Origin: Flabesymbios commensalis
Lineage: Eukaryota > Annelida > Polychaeta > Terebellida > Flabelligeridae
Direction of reading: 5' to 3'
Assembly: GCA_964017125.1 (NCBI GenBank)
Contig: OZ024916.1
Coordinates: 62,001 to 126,000, forward strand
DNA length: 64,000 bases
The notes under the pieces are model-generated. The model was not told the DNA's origin, searched no databases, and was given only the letters and a program-made list of their open reading frames with translations. The position numbers and the translations under genes are program-made. Below are positions 1 through 12,325 of the stretch, piece by piece; position 1 is the stretch's first letter, and each line of letters opens with the position of its first letter.

Positions 1-3000
1 AGCAAAGCTGCCAATTTACGGCAAGGTAACATTAATATCACCACACAATGATTGTATGGTATCACAGCCAAGCTGCCAATTCACGGAAAAGTAACATTAA
101 TATCACGACACAATGATTGTATGGTATCACAGCCAAGCTGCCAATTCACGGAAAAGTAACATTAATATCACCACACAATGAGTGTATAGTATCACAGCAA
201 AGCTCCCAATTCACGGCAAAGTGACATTAATATCACTAAACAATGATTGTATGGTATCACAGCCAAACTGCCAATTCAAACAGCAAAGTAACATTAATAT
301 CACCACACAATGATTGTATAGTATCACAGTAAAGCTGCCAGTTCAAATCGCAAAGTAACATTAATATCACCACACAATGATTGTATAGTATTACAGCAAA
401 GCTGTCAATTCACGGCAAAGTAACATTAATAGCACCACACAATGATTGTATGGTATCACAGCAAAGCTGCCAATTCACGGCAAAGTAACATTAATATCAC
501 CACACATTGATTGTATAGTATCACAGCAAAGCTGCCAATTCAAACGGCAAAGTAAGATAAATATCACCACACAATGATTGTATAGTATCACAGCCAAGCT
601 GCCAATTCACGGCCAAGTAACATAAACACACAATGATTGTATGGTATCACAGCAAAGCTGCTGATTCATGGCAAAGTAACATTAATATCACCACACAATG
701 ATTGCAAAGTATCACAACAAAGCTGCCTATTCACGGCAAAGTAACACTAATATCACAACACAATGAGTGTATGGTATCAAAGTAAAGCTGCCAATTAACA
801 GCAAAGTAACATTAATATCACAACACAATGATTGTATGGTATCACAGCAAAGCTGCCAATTTAAACGGCAAAGTAACAATAATAACACCACACAATGATT
901 GTATAGTATCACACCAAAGCTGCCAATTCACGGCAAAGTGACATTAATATCACTAAACAATAATTGTATAGTATCACAGCCAAGCTGCCTATTCAAACGG
1001 CAAAGTAACATTAATATCACTCAACAATAGTATCATAGCAAAGCTACCTATTCAAACGGCAAAATAACATTAATATCACCACACAATGATTGTATAGTAT
1101 CACAGCAAAGCTGCCAATTCAAACGGCAAAGTAACATTAATATCACCACACAATGATTGTATAGTATCACAGCAAAGCTGCCAATATACGGCAAAGTAAC
1201 ATTAATATCACCACACAATGATTGTATATTATCACAGCAAAGCTCCCAATTCACAGCCAAAGTAAGAATAATATCACCACACAATGATTGTATAGTATCA
1301 CAACAAAGCTGCCAATTCAAACAGCAAAGTAACATTAATATAATTAAACAATGATTGTATAGTATCACAGCAAAGCTGCCAATTCAAAAAGCAAAGTAAC
1401 ATTAATATCACCACACAATGATTGTATAGTATCACAGCAAAGCTGCCAATTCAAAAAGCAAAGTAACATTAATATCACCACACAATGATTGTATAGTATT
1501 ACAGCAAAGCTGCCAATTCACAGCAAAGTAACATTAATATCACCACACAATGATTGTATATTATCACAGCAAAGCTCCCAATTCACAGCCAAAGTAAGAA
1601 TAATATCACCACACAATGATTGTATAGTATCACAACAAAGCTGCCAATTCAAACAGCAAAGTAACATTAATATAATTACACGTGATTGTATAGTATCACA
1701 GCAAAGCTGCCAATTCAAAAAGCAAAGTAACATTAATATAATTACACAATGATTGTATAGTATCACAGCAAAGCTGCCAATTTACGGCAAAGTAACATTA
1801 ATATCACCACACAATGATTGTATATTATCACAGCAAAGTTCCCAATTCAACTGTCAAAGTAACATTAATATCACCACACAATGATTGTATAGTATAATAG
1901 CAAAGCTGCCAATTCACGGCAAAGTAACATTAATGTCACTACACAATGATTGTATAGTATCACAGCAAAGCTGCCAATTTACGGCAAGGTAACATTAATA
2001 TCACCACACAATGATTGTATGGTATCACAGCCAAGCTGCCAATTCACGGAAAAGTAACATTAATATCACGACACAATGATTGTATGGTATCACAGCCAAG
2101 CTGCCAATTCACGGAAAAGTAACATTAATATCACCACACAATGAGTGTATAGTATCACAGCAAAGCTCCCAATTCACGGCAAAGTGACATTAATATCACT
2201 AAACAATGATTGTATGGTATCACAGCCAAACTGCCAATTCAAACAGCAAAGTAACATTAATATCACCACACAATGATTGTATAGTATCACAGTAAAGCTG
2301 CCAGTTCAAATCGCAAAGTAACATTAATATCACCACACAATGATTGTATAGTATTACAGCAAAGCTGTCAATTCACGGCAAAGTAACATTAATAGCACCA
2401 CACAATGATTGTATGGTATCACAGCAAAGCTGCCAATTCACGGCAAAGTAACATTAATATCACCACACATTGATTGTATAGTATCACAGCAAAGCTGCCA
2501 ATTCAAACGGCAAAGTAAGATAAATATCACCACACAATGATTGTATAGTATCACAGCCAAGCTGCCAATTCACGGCCAAGTAACATAAACACACAATGAT
2601 TGTATGGTATCACAGCAAAGCTGCTGATTCATGGCAAAGTAACATTAATATCACCACACAATGATTGCAAAGTATCACAACAAAGCTGCCTATTCACGGC
2701 AAAGTAACACTAATATCACAACACAATGAGTGTATGGTATCAAAGTAAAGCTGCCAATTAACAGCAAAGTAACATTAATATCACAACACAATGATTGTAT
2801 GGTATCACAGCAAAGCTGCCAATTTAAACGGCAAAGTAACAATAATAACACCACACAATGATTGTATAGTATCACACCAAAGCTGCCAATTCACGGCAAA
2901 GTGACATTAATATCACTAAACAATAATTGTATAGTATCACAGCCAAGCTGCCTATTCAAACGGCAAAGTAACATTAATATCACTCAACAATAGTATCATA

Positions 3001-3850
3001 GCAAAGCTACCTATTCAAACGGCAAAATAACATTAATATCACCACACAATGATTGTATAGTATCACAGCAAAGCTGCCAATTCAAACGGCAAAGTAACAT
3101 TAATATCACCACACAATGATTGTATAGTATCACAGCAAAGCTGCCAATATACGGCAAAGTAACATTAATATCACCACACAATGATTGTATATTATCACAG
3201 CAAAGCTCCCAATTCACAGCCAAAGTAAGAATAATATCACCACACAATGATTGTATAGTATCACAACAAAGCTGCCAATTCAAACAGCAAAGTAACATTA
3301 ATATAATTAAACAATGATTGTATAGTATCACAGCAAAGCTGCCAATTCAAAAAGCAAAGTAACATTAATATCACCACACAATGATTGTATAGTATCACAG
3401 CAAAGCTGCCAATTCAAAAAGCAAAGTAACATTAATATCACCACACAATGATTGTATAGTATTACAGCAAAGCTGCCAATTCACAGCAAAGTAACATTAA
3501 TATCACCACACAATGATTGTATATTATCACAGCAAAGCTCCCAATTCACAGCCAAAGTAAGAATAATATCACCACACAATGATTGTATAGTATCACAACA
3601 AAGCTGCCAATTCAAACAGCAAAGTAACATTAATATAATTACACGTGATTGTATAGTATCACAGCAAAGCTGCCAATTCAAAAAGCAAAGTAACATTAAT
3701 ATAATTACACAATGATTGTATAGTATCACAGCAAAGCTGCCAATTTACGGCAAAGTAACATTAATATCACCACACAATGATTGTATATTATCACAGCAAA
3801 GTTCCCAATTCAACTGTCAAAGTAACATTAATATCACCACACAATGATTG
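1..3850. repeat. higher-order repeat, period 1963 bp (copies 1 and 2)
   Basis: The monomer pattern starting at position 1 restarts at 1964 with the same variants in the same order. For example, the TTTACGGCAAGG monomer, the monomer with AGTAAAGCTGCCAGTTC and the short ACATAAACACAC monomer all repeat. The two copies look almost identical base for base up to about 3840. This implies recent segmental amplification of a block of roughly 30 monomers, or a duplication made during assembly. Copies further right, from about 3850 to 5480 and 5481 to 7097, keep the order but lack or rearrange blocks, giving shorter periods of about 1900 and 1618 bp. Confidence 0.9.
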
Positions 3851-6800
3851 TATAGTATCACAACAAAGCTGCCAATTCACGGCAAAGTGACATTAATATC
3901 ACTAAACAATGATTGTATAGTATCACAGCCAAGCTGCCTATTAAAACGGCAAAGTAACATTAATATCACCACACAATGATTGTATAGTATCACAGCCAAG
4001 CTGCCAATTCACGGCAAAGTAACATTAATATCACCACACAATGAGTGTATAGTATCACAGCAAAGCTCCCAATTCACGGCAAAGTGACATTAATATCACT
4101 AAACAATGATTGTATGGTATCACAGCCAAACTGCCAATTCAAACAGCAAAGTAACATTAATATCACCACACAATGATTGTATAGTATCACAGTAAAGCTG
4201 CCAGTTCAAATCGCAAAGTAACATTAATATCACCACACAATGATTGTATAGTATTACAGCAAAGCTGTCAATTCACGGCAAAGTAACATTAATAGCACCA
4301 CACAATGATTGTATGGTATCACAGCAAAGCTGCCAATTCACGGCAAAGTAACATTAATATCACCACACATTGATTGTATAGTATCACAGCAAAGCTGCCA
4401 ATTCAAACGGCAAAGTAAGATAAATATCACCACACAATGATTGTATAGTATCACAGCCAAGCTGCCAATTCACGGCCAAGTAACATAAACACACAATGAT
4501 TGTATGGTATCACAGCAAAGCTGCTGATTCATGGCAAAGTAACATTAATATCACCACACAATGATTGCAAAGTATCACAACAAAGCTGCCTATTCACGGC
4601 AAAGTAACACTAATATCACAACACAATGAGTGTATGGTATCAAAGTAAAGCTGCCAATTAACGGCAAAGTAACATTAATATCACAACACAATGATTGTAT
4701 GGTATCACAGCAAAGCTGCCAATTTAAACGGCAAAGTAACAATAATAACACCACACAATGATTGTATAGTATCACACCAAAGCTGCCAATTCACGGCAAA
4801 GTGACATTAATATCACTAAACAATAATTGTATAGTATCACAGCCAAGCTGCCTATTCAAACGGCAAAGTAACATTAATATCACTCAACAATAGTATCATA
4901 GCAAAGCTACCTATTCAAACGGCAAAATAACATTAATATCACCACACAATGATTGTATAGTATCACAGCAAAGCTGCCAATTCAAACGGCAAAGTAAGAT
5001 AAATATCACCACACATTGATTGTATAGTATAACAGCAAAGCTGCCAATTCACGGAAAAGTAACATAAACACACAATGATTGTATAGTACCACAGCCAAGC
5101 TGCCAATTCACGGCCAAGTAACATAAACACACAATGATTGTATAGTATCACAGCAAAGCTGCCATTTTAAACGGCAAAGTAACATTAATATCACCACACA
5201 ATGATTGTACAGTATCACAACAAAGCTGCCAATTCAAACTGTAAAGTAACATTAATATCACCACACAATGATTGTATAGTATCACAACAAAGCTGCCAAT
5301 TCACGACCAAAGTAACATTAATATCACTACACAATGATTGTATAGTATCACAGCAAAGCTGCCAATTCACAGCAAAGTAACATTAATATCACCACAAAAT
5401 GATTGTATAGTATAATAGCAAAGCTGCCAATTCACGGCAAAGTAACATTAATGTCACTACACAATGATTGTATAGTATCACAGCAAAGCTGCCAATTTAC
5501 GGCAAGGTAACATTATTATCACCACACAATGATTGTATGGTATCACAGCCAAGCTGCCAATTCACGGAAAAGTAACATTAATATCACGACACAATGATTG
5601 TATGGTATCACAGCCAAGCTGCCAATTCACGGAAAAGTAACATTAATATCACCACACAATGAGTGTATAGTATCACAGCAAAGCTCCCAATTCACGGCAA
5701 AGTGACATTAATATCACTAAACAATGATTGTATGGTATCACAGCCAAACTGCCAATTCAAACAGCAAAGTAACATTAATATCACCACACAATGATTGTAT
5801 AGTATCACAGTAAAGCTGCCAGTTCAAATCGCAAAGTAACATTAATATCACCACACAATGATTGTATAGTATTACAGCAAAGCTGTCAATTCACGGCAAA
5901 GTAACATTAATAGCACCACACAATGATTGTATGGTATCACAGCAAAGCTGCCAATTCACGGCAAAGTAACATTAATATCACCACACATTGATTGTATAGT
6001 ATCACAGCAAAGCTGCCAATTCAAACGGCAAAGTAAGATAAATATCACCACACAATGATTGTATAGTATCACAGCCAAGCTGCCAATTCACGGCCAAGTA
6101 ACATAAACACACAATGATTGTATGGTATCACAGCAAAGCTGCTGATTCATGGCAAAGTAACATTAATATCACCACACAATGATTGCAAAGTATCACAACA
6201 AAGCTGCCTATTCACGGCAAAGTAACACTAATATCACAACACAATGAGTGTATGGTATCAAAGTAAAGCTGCCAATTAACAGCAAAGTAACATTAATATC
6301 ACAACACAATGATTGTATGGTATCACAGCAAAGCTGCCAATTTAAACGGCAAAGTAACAATAATAACACCACACAATGATTGTATAGTATCACACCAAAG
6401 CTGCCAATTCACGGCAAAGTGACGTTAATATCACTAAACAATAATTGTATAGTATCACAGCCAAGCTGCCTATTCAAACGGCAAAGTAACATTAATATCA
6501 CTCAACAATAGTATCATAGCAAAGCTACCTATTCAAACGGCAAAGTAAGATAAATATCACCACACAATGATTGTATAGTATCACAGCAAAGCTGCCAATT
6601 CAAACGGCAAAGTAAGATAAATATCACCACACATTGATTGTATAGTATAACAGCAAAGCTGCCAATTCACGGAAAAGTAACATAAACACACAATGATTGT
6701 ATAGTACCACAGCCAAGCTGCCAATTCACGGCCAAGTAACATAAACACACAATGATTGTATAGTATCACAGCAAAGCTGCCATTTTAAACGGCAAAGTAA

Positions 6801-7560
6801 CATTAATATCACCACACAATGATTGTACAGTATCACAACAAAGCTGCCAATTCAAACTGTAAAGTAACATTAATATCACCACACAATGATTGTATAGTAT
6901 CACAACAAAGCTGCCAATTCACGACCAAAGTAACATTAATATCACTACACAATGATTGTATAGTATCACAGCAAAGCTGCCAATTCACAGCAAAGTAACA
7001 TTAATATCACCACAAAATGATTGTATAGTATAATAGCAAAGCTGCCAATTCACGGCAAAGTAACATTAATGTCACTACACAATGATTGTATAGTATCACA
7101 GCAAAGCTGCCAATTTACGGCAAGGTAACATTAATATCACCACACAATGATTGTATGGTATCACAGCCAAGCTGCCAATTCACGGAAAAGTAACATTAAT
7201 ATCACGACACAATGATTGTATAGTATCACAGCAAAGCTGCCAATTCACGGCAAAGTGACATTAATATCACCACACAATGGTTGTATAGTATCACAGCAAA
7301 GCTGCCAATTCACGACCAAAGTAACATTAATATCACCACACAACGACTGTATAGTATCACAGCAAAGCTGCCAATTCACGGAAAAGTAACATTAATATCA
7401 CCACACAATGATTGTATAGTATCACAGCCAAGCTGCCAATTCACGGAAAAGTAACATTAATATCACGACACAATGATTGTATAGTATCACAGCAAAGCTG
7501 CCAATTCACGGCAAAGTAATATTAATATCACCACACAATGATTGTATAGTATCACAGGAA
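1..7560. repeat. 65-bp satellite array
   Basis: Tandem copies of a unit of about 65 bp run without interruption. The unit core includes GATTGTATAGTATCACAG, AAGCTGCCAATTCACGG and GTAACATTAATATCAC. Two length classes alternate: units with TTCACGGCAAAG and units with TTCAAACGGCAAAG, which are 2 bp longer. Point variants such as TATGGTATC and ACATAAACAC mark individual monomers and recur at fixed spacing, which shows higher-order organisation. Short open frames rich in Cys/Leu or Gln/Ser recur on both strands and are by-products of the repeat, not genes. No CENP-B-like box was recognised. Whether the array is centromeric, subtelomeric or interstitial cannot be told. Confidence 0.97.
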
Positions 7561-7571
7561 AGCTGCCTATT

Positions 7572-7594
7572 AGCAGCTTTGCTGTGATACTATA
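7572..7594 (-). repeat. inverted satellite fragment at the array end
   Basis: Immediately after the last plus-oriented monomer, the end of a unit appears in reverse orientation (GCAGCTTTGCTGTGATACTA), complementary to TAGTATCACAGCAAAGCTGC of the array. With the monomer before it, this forms a small fold-back. The satellite ends here and AT-rich unique sequence begins. Confidence 0.85.
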
Positions 7595-7740
7595 AAATAA
7601 TACAAATATAATAATACTTCCCAATGTGGCTCTTTCAAGTACTTTTTGATAAATATCCCGTTCTCAAGCGCTTTCAAAGCCTTTTTGTAGAATTTAGGCA
7701 CTTTCAAAGTTTTCTAGCAAACATACAAACCCTGTGAAAA

Positions 7741-8430
7741 GATAGACGTCACCAGAGCTAGTGGTTCATGCGCTCCGGGCTGAATGTAAATGGGATATAG
7801 CCGTCACTAGAGTTAATGGTTCATACACTCCCTGAATGTAAATGTGATATAGCCGTCACTAGAGTTGGTGGCTCATACGCTTCAGGTTGAATGGGATATA
7901 GCCATCACTACAGTTAGTGGTTCATACGCTCCAGGATGAATGTAAATGGGATATAGCTGTCACTAGAGTTAGTGGTTGATACGCTCCCTGAATGTAAATA
8001 TGATATAGACGTCACTAGAGTTAGTGGTTCATGCGCTCCATGAATGTAAATGGGACATAGCCGTCACTAGAGTTAGTGGTTCATATGCTCCAGGTTGAAT
8101 GTAAATGGGATATAGCCGTAACTAGAGTTAGGGGTTCATACGCTCCCTGAATGTAAATTGGATTTAGCCGTCACTAGAGTTAGTGGTTCATACGCTCCAG
8201 GCTGAGTGTAAATAGGATATAGCCGTCACTAGAGTTAGTGGTTCATACACTCCAGGCTGAATGTAAATGGGATATAGCTGTAACTAGAGTTAGTGGTTCA
8301 TACGCTCCCTGAATGTAAATTGGATTTAGCCGTCACTAGAGTTAATGGTTCATATGCTCCAAGCTGAATGTAAATGTGATATAGCCGTCACCAGAGTCTG
8401 AGTTAGTGGTTCATACGCTCCAGCCTGAAT
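7741..8430. repeat. second tandem array, about 54-bp unit
   Basis: About thirteen imperfect copies of a unit containing GATATAGCCGTCACTAGAG, TTAGTGGTTCATACGCTCC and CTGAATGTAAATGGG. Spacing varies from about 49 to 58 bp because GGCT/GGTT segments are present or absent. It is unrelated in sequence to the 65-bp satellite, from which it is separated by about 150 bp. No open frame of note lies in it. Confidence 0.92.
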
Positions 8431-8884
8431 ATAAGTAAGTAAAATGTATGCTTTACTTCACTTTTCGGCCAGTATGGCCATATAAGTGAAAATTACTAGC
8501 ATTACAATATCCCATAATGTATAGTAAAAGTGGTAAAGAAAAGACAAAGCTAATAACAGCATGTTCGCACTAAAATATTCAGTTTAAAACGTTTGATTTG
8601 CTAATATGGTGATGCTCCTGGCACCTATATGTAACGAGTTTGATGACATGTTGTAGCACCTGCACTACAACACAGTTTGATGAGTATAAAAATGTCACCA
8701 TAAATAATGTAAAATATGAAGTGATTATAAAATGAATGACTTATCAAGTCACTATATCTCCATGAAATTTGGTATGATTATGTAAAAACTACAAGTCTAA
8801 GTCTAATAATTAGAACATATAATAGAGGTTACATTCCCGGAACTGAATAATAAAACCTGCAGGGGTGTCCCTAAATAGCTCAAA
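8431..8884. other. AT-rich spacer, nothing recognised
   Basis: No gene, RNA or clear repeat boundary was seen. It lies between the 54-bp array and the 3' end of the minus-strand LINE. The right part, from about 8820, could be the LINE 3' UTR. Confidence 0.5.
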
Positions 8885-8891
8885 TAAGGAA

Positions 8892-9110
8892 TTATTCGAA
8901 AAATATTTCCTTCTGATATGTGCATATTTCGCACAACTGAGAAGGACATGTCTTACAGTGAGACGAGTATTGCAGCACACATTCTCCTCTCAATAAATAT
9001 CCGTTTGTGAAATAGACATGGCCAATTCTGGCCCTGCATATGACAACGTCATCTCTTCGGCGTTCCATTGGTCTAAAAGATCGCTTAATGATTGGTTGTA
9101 CCTCGAACAA
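8892..9110 (-). pseudogene. LINE ORF2 C-terminal Cys/His segment
   Basis: The minus strand reads RRDDVVICRARIGHVYFTNGYLLRGE followed, in another frame, by TVRHVLLSCAKYAHIRRKY. This is the common LINE C-terminus, in which a LTRLRIGH-like helix precedes a C-x-C-x-H-x-C cluster. It lies downstream of RNase H in the same element, about 75 bp after its frame ends. Confidence 0.75.
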
Positions 9111-9183
9111 TTTGCTGGTGACATTGATGTTCCATTCACCTTGTAAAATGTCATCAAGGTAGACAGAGATGTTGTACTGGAAA

Positions 9184-10307
9184 TCAGGATGGTATATAAT
9201 AAAACTGTTTTGTCTTATCTAGGGCAGCCTTGGCCAAAACATCAGCCCTGTACTCATTGCCCTGTACTCCAATATGGCTGGGTACCCGGCAATAAACAAT
9301 GTCCTTGTGCCCAGACAAGTAATGACACATATGTAAAATATTGGAAACAATTGGGTTGTTGAGTTTTTGACTCTTAAGAGCCTGCAATGAAGATAACGAG
9401 TCTGTGATGACCATGAATTCCTCGTCACTACTCTCCCAGATGTATTCAATGGCAGCTTCAATAGCTAATAGCTCTGTTGTGCAAATTGAAACCTTATTGT
9501 TGATACGACAGCTAAATTCATGATCATCACAGACATAGGACATAGCTGTCCTCTTGTCTTCCTTTGATCCGTCAGTATTTACCTTCCGGTGCCTCGAAAA
9601 TCTACAGAATAACTCTAGCAACATTCTCTGGAAGACAAGGGGACAGGTGTCTCCCTTCCTGAGATCTGAGAGGTTAAAAAGTATATTAGGCTGTTGAAGA
9701 AGCCAAGGTGGACATTCTGGTGGACGCACAACGCTAATTGCGTCGAGATCCACCTCCATGTCCTCCAGATGGGGTTGGAGTCTTATACCCAAAGTAGGTA
9801 TAGTCATTGGCTTGTTAAAATGCATAGGTTTTAATCTGAGAATTATTTTGCCATGTGGGTTGATTTCCCTACAGCCCCACATTGTGTGGTGCCCGTTAAA
9901 ATCGCCCAGTAGCATGAAGGGTTTGGGGAATTGTTTTACCAGCTGCCTCAATTCCCCAAAATCTACTAGGCGGTTTGGCGGTAAATAAACAGAGCATATC
10001 ATCATTGGCATGTGACAGTTAATGTTAACCGCCACAGCCTGTAAGTTTGTATTCAACGCGATATGTTGATGTGGTGTTCAATCCTTTTACAGGATGGAAA
10101 CACCCCAGCAAGCCCTTTCATTATTGGCAGGGCCAAAAAAATTGATTATTGAATAGTCCTTAAAACTTATGTTAGTGTTAGGTTTTAAGTTTCCTAAGTC
10201 TCCTGCAGGCACACAGCTGACGGGCTGTGCTCCTGCAGAAGAATAGCCAGGTTATTGAAATTTGACCTTAAACCTCGACAGTTCCATTGTATTATTTTGT
10301 GAGCCAT
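9184..10307 (-). pseudogene. LINE ORF2 remnant: endonuclease fused to RNase H
   Basis: ORF2 starts at an ATG at 10307 with MAHKIIQWNCRGLRSN and ends that frame at SAVCLQET, the first two apurinic-endonuclease motifs. After a frameshift, a 290-codon open frame (10056-9184) carries CSVYLPPN and LLGDFNGHHTMWG, the third endonuclease block. It then jumps straight to PPWLLQQP and the RNase H domain VNTDGSKEDK, TTELLAIEAA, VITDSLSSLQAL and VPSHIGVQGNE. The catalytic D-E-D-D set of RNase H looks present. The RT fingers and palm (YADD region) are deleted. The open frame across the junction means the deletion was in phase. Confidence 0.85.
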
Positions 10308-10309
10308 TT

Positions 10310-11066
10310 ATGTTTTTTCTTTCTCCCTGGATTTGACTGTGCGTGGATTGCAGCGGCAGTAGACTCAAGGCCTACCTCGTCATCGCTGCCGTCCTCATCA
10401 TCTGCACACACCATGCATGGACTCATATCTGTTCTATGTAGCGATCGGGTCATCAGTGCCCTTTGGCATTCGATCACTGGCATTATTTGTGCTTTTCTTG
10501 TTTATTTGTTTTGGCTTTGCTGCTATTGGTGGTTTATTTACCGTTTCCTTGCTCTTATCTTTAATATTATGTGGCTGAGTTTTGCCATTCTTTGCTTGTT
10601 TCGCATCCCTATTTGCCAGTGGCTTTGCGGCAGTAGGGGTAGCTCCAGGTGCTGCGGAAATATTTGTTGCACCAGTTGCAGGCGTGACCTCTGGTGGGTC
10701 AGTCTGGCAACCAACCGACACAACCTGTTTAGCAGCAACACTGGCATACGAGGTTTTTCTAATTACTCCTTCAACAATTTTGCGAGCTTCTGGGAAAGAA
10801 TTCTTCTGTTCCGTTCAGATACGTTGGATTTCTTTCTCCATTTTCCATTGTGTGCAATCTCTGGAATAAGCTGTGTGTTTCTCGCCATATGTGCAAGAGT
10901 CTGGATGTCTGGATGTCCCGCCGATTGACCACAAGTCTCTTGCAACCTTCCTGATGATGTCCAAATAGATACACCTTAAAGGGTGTGGTATGTATAATGT
11001 GCATAGCTCAAATCCAACCTTAATATCAGCCGGTGGCTTTGGGAATTTAAATGTGAGAACTGCTGT
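10310..11066 (-). pseudogene. LINE ORF1 (gag-like) remnant
   Basis: The minus strand reads VLTFKFPKPPADIKVG and YIPHPLRC, then zinc-knuckle pieces FGHHQEGCK and CGQSAGHPD in a shifted frame. These are followed by a basic stretch, SFPEARKIVE, TSYASVAAKQ, the VGCQTDP motif and a Lys/Asn/Pro-rich tail. This is the usual order at the ORF1 C-terminal half of Nimb/Jockey-type LINEs, a nucleic-acid-binding RNP protein. The frame is broken at least once around 10940-10960, and the N-terminal half is absent. The remnant ends just before the ORF2 start at 10307. Confidence 0.8.
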
Positions 11067-11073
11067 GTCTAAT

Positions 11074-11220
11074 TTAAAGAGACATGCCCAGGTATAAAAT
11101 CATTTTTTTTTTTTATTTTTATTTTTGTGCTGCGCACTTACCAGTTAGGCTAGATATAGAGACGAAATCCCTGTATTTCTTATTTTTGACATGGTTGTCA
11201 ATAATTAGAAATCAGGAATT
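11074..11220. mobile_element. partial copy of the TTAA fold-back MITE
   Basis: It starts at TTAA (11074-11077) with AGAGACATGCCCAGG, a decayed form of the AGGGACTGGCCCATG end of the complete copy at 19519-19884. It continues with GTGCTGCGCACTTACCAG, TTAGGCTAGATATAGAG and GACATGGTTGTCAATAATTAG, matching the left half and the loop of that copy. The right arm is missing; CR1-like LINE sequence follows at about 11221. Confidence 0.85.
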
Positions 11221-12325
11221 GCCAATCTTGCCAATTTGCCGGATGTGATAATAAGCAGAGCGGCATACCTCTGTCACATATTTTTTCATCGCCATGTGCT
11301 TATCAAAATAAGCGAACAAGTTTTTCACGGAGGTGACTGACTCAAAGGTAAAGTCAGTCAGATCGAGGTCGGTCGTCCCATACTTCTGATCGTGGTGTTT
11401 TGACTGAAAGATGATTAGGGTTAGGGTTATATTCCGTCTTGTCATCATTTAATTCAAGCTCATGTATGAGCATCAAGGATCGAATTTCTTTTGAGCCGAT
11501 CTAAAGCTCGCTCGCGGTCCGCAGGTATAGCAGGATCAAAAACAACATATAGCTGGGTGTCATCTGCATACATATGATATTTACCATCATACTTCCTGCA
11601 TATGGCAGCTATTGGTATAGTATATGCAGTGAAAAGCACTGGCCCCAGTACAGAACCCTGTGGGACACCTCGTGTTAATCGTACAGAGTCAGATACAGTT
11701 TATCCAATCCGGATTCTCTGTGTTCTCTTTGTCAGAAAATCTTCAAACCAGGCGGCAAGGGCTGTACCCTCAACCCCAATGTGCTGTTGATGAGTGGTGA
11801 CGACACCTTTGGTATTAAGTATAAGTAACAAGATCACATCTTTTGGTTTGTGTTTATTACAACGCGTTTCGGCAGAAGCCTTCTTCAGGTATGATACAAG
11901 GTTGGTACAACATCCCAGTTTTGTTGAGTTAGGAACAAATGGTATATTGTGACGTATTTCTATTCCAATACAAATTATGGCGTCACAGTTCTTGATGCAT
12001 TAAACCACACCATCATCCAGCTCTCTAGAAATGTCACGCTGCACTTTCATAAGAGCAGTCTGCTGATTGAAGAGACTCGTTCAAGCCATGTTGGGACATG
12101 TGCTCCGATAATCTTTTTAGGACTACTTTCTCAATCAGTTTGCCAGTATATGCAAGGTTGGACACAGGTCGATAGTTCTTAAGTATATTCTGGTCCAGAG
12201 AAGCTTTCCTAGAAATGGGAGTGACACCTGCCGCTTTTAATCTTCCAGGAAATATACCTTTCTCTAAGGACATGTTGATGATCTTACAGAGGACTGGAAG
12301 ATGTGTGGGGATAAGCTACGAGTTT
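11221..12325 (-). pseudogene. CR1-like LINE, reverse transcriptase half
   Basis: The minus strand gives IPTHLPVLCKIIN, SLEKGIFPGRLKAA, KNYRPVSNLAYTGKLIEKVV, then (after an insert) GVEGTALAAWFE, RLTRGVPQGSVLGPVLF, KYHMYADDTQLYVVF and SVTSVKNLFAYFDKHM, ending in CRSAYYHIRQIGKI. These are RT blocks 2 to 8 of CR1-superfamily LINEs, with an intact YADD. Frameshifts occur near 12030 and elsewhere, so it is dead. About 150 bp of unrelated DNA (roughly 11800-11975) interrupts the domain, and the end lies against the MITE scrap at 11220. Confidence 0.85.
11800..11975. mobile_element. short insertion with Penelope-like end motif
   Basis: This segment splits the CR1-like RT domain. On the minus strand it reads TGAAGAAGGCTTCTGCCGAA then ACGCGTTGTAATAAACAC, a phrase that I associate with the ends of Penelope-like elements. 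The assignment is from memory of the motif only. The exact borders and any target duplication are unclear. Confidence 0.4.

Larger units (their letters stand above)
8885..11066 (-). mobile_element. Nimb/I/Jockey-like LINE, internally deleted
   Basis: Read on the minus strand, the order is ORF1 gag-like protein with CCHC knuckles, then ORF2 endonuclease, RNase H and a C-terminal Cys/His motif. ORF1 shows TSYASVAA followed by a CQTD motif, and a run of the FGHHQEGCK and CGQSAGHPD type, as in ORF1 of Nimb/I/Jockey LINEs. An RNase H domain behind the RT is known for the I, Nimb, R1 and LOA groups. The whole reverse transcriptase core is missing, so the copy is dead. The 5' end stops at a TTAA-type MITE at 11074. 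No target duplication was found. Confidence 0.85.

Noticed and set aside
727-1368. Cys/Leu-rich repeated small proteins in the satellite
   Set aside because: The same frames recur at every higher-order copy and on both strands; they reflect monomer composition.
1-7560. CRISPR-like array
   Set aside because: Monomers are contiguous with no variable spacers, and the context is eukaryotic; this is a satellite.
10287-10928. 213-codon plus-strand frame with hydrophobic stretches
   Set aside because: It is the antisense shadow of the LINE ORF1/ORF2 sequence, whose minus-strand motifs are clear.
11413-11431. Interstitial telomere (TTAGGG repeats)
   Set aside because: Only about two TTAGGG units, within the CR1-like segment; too short to be telomeric.
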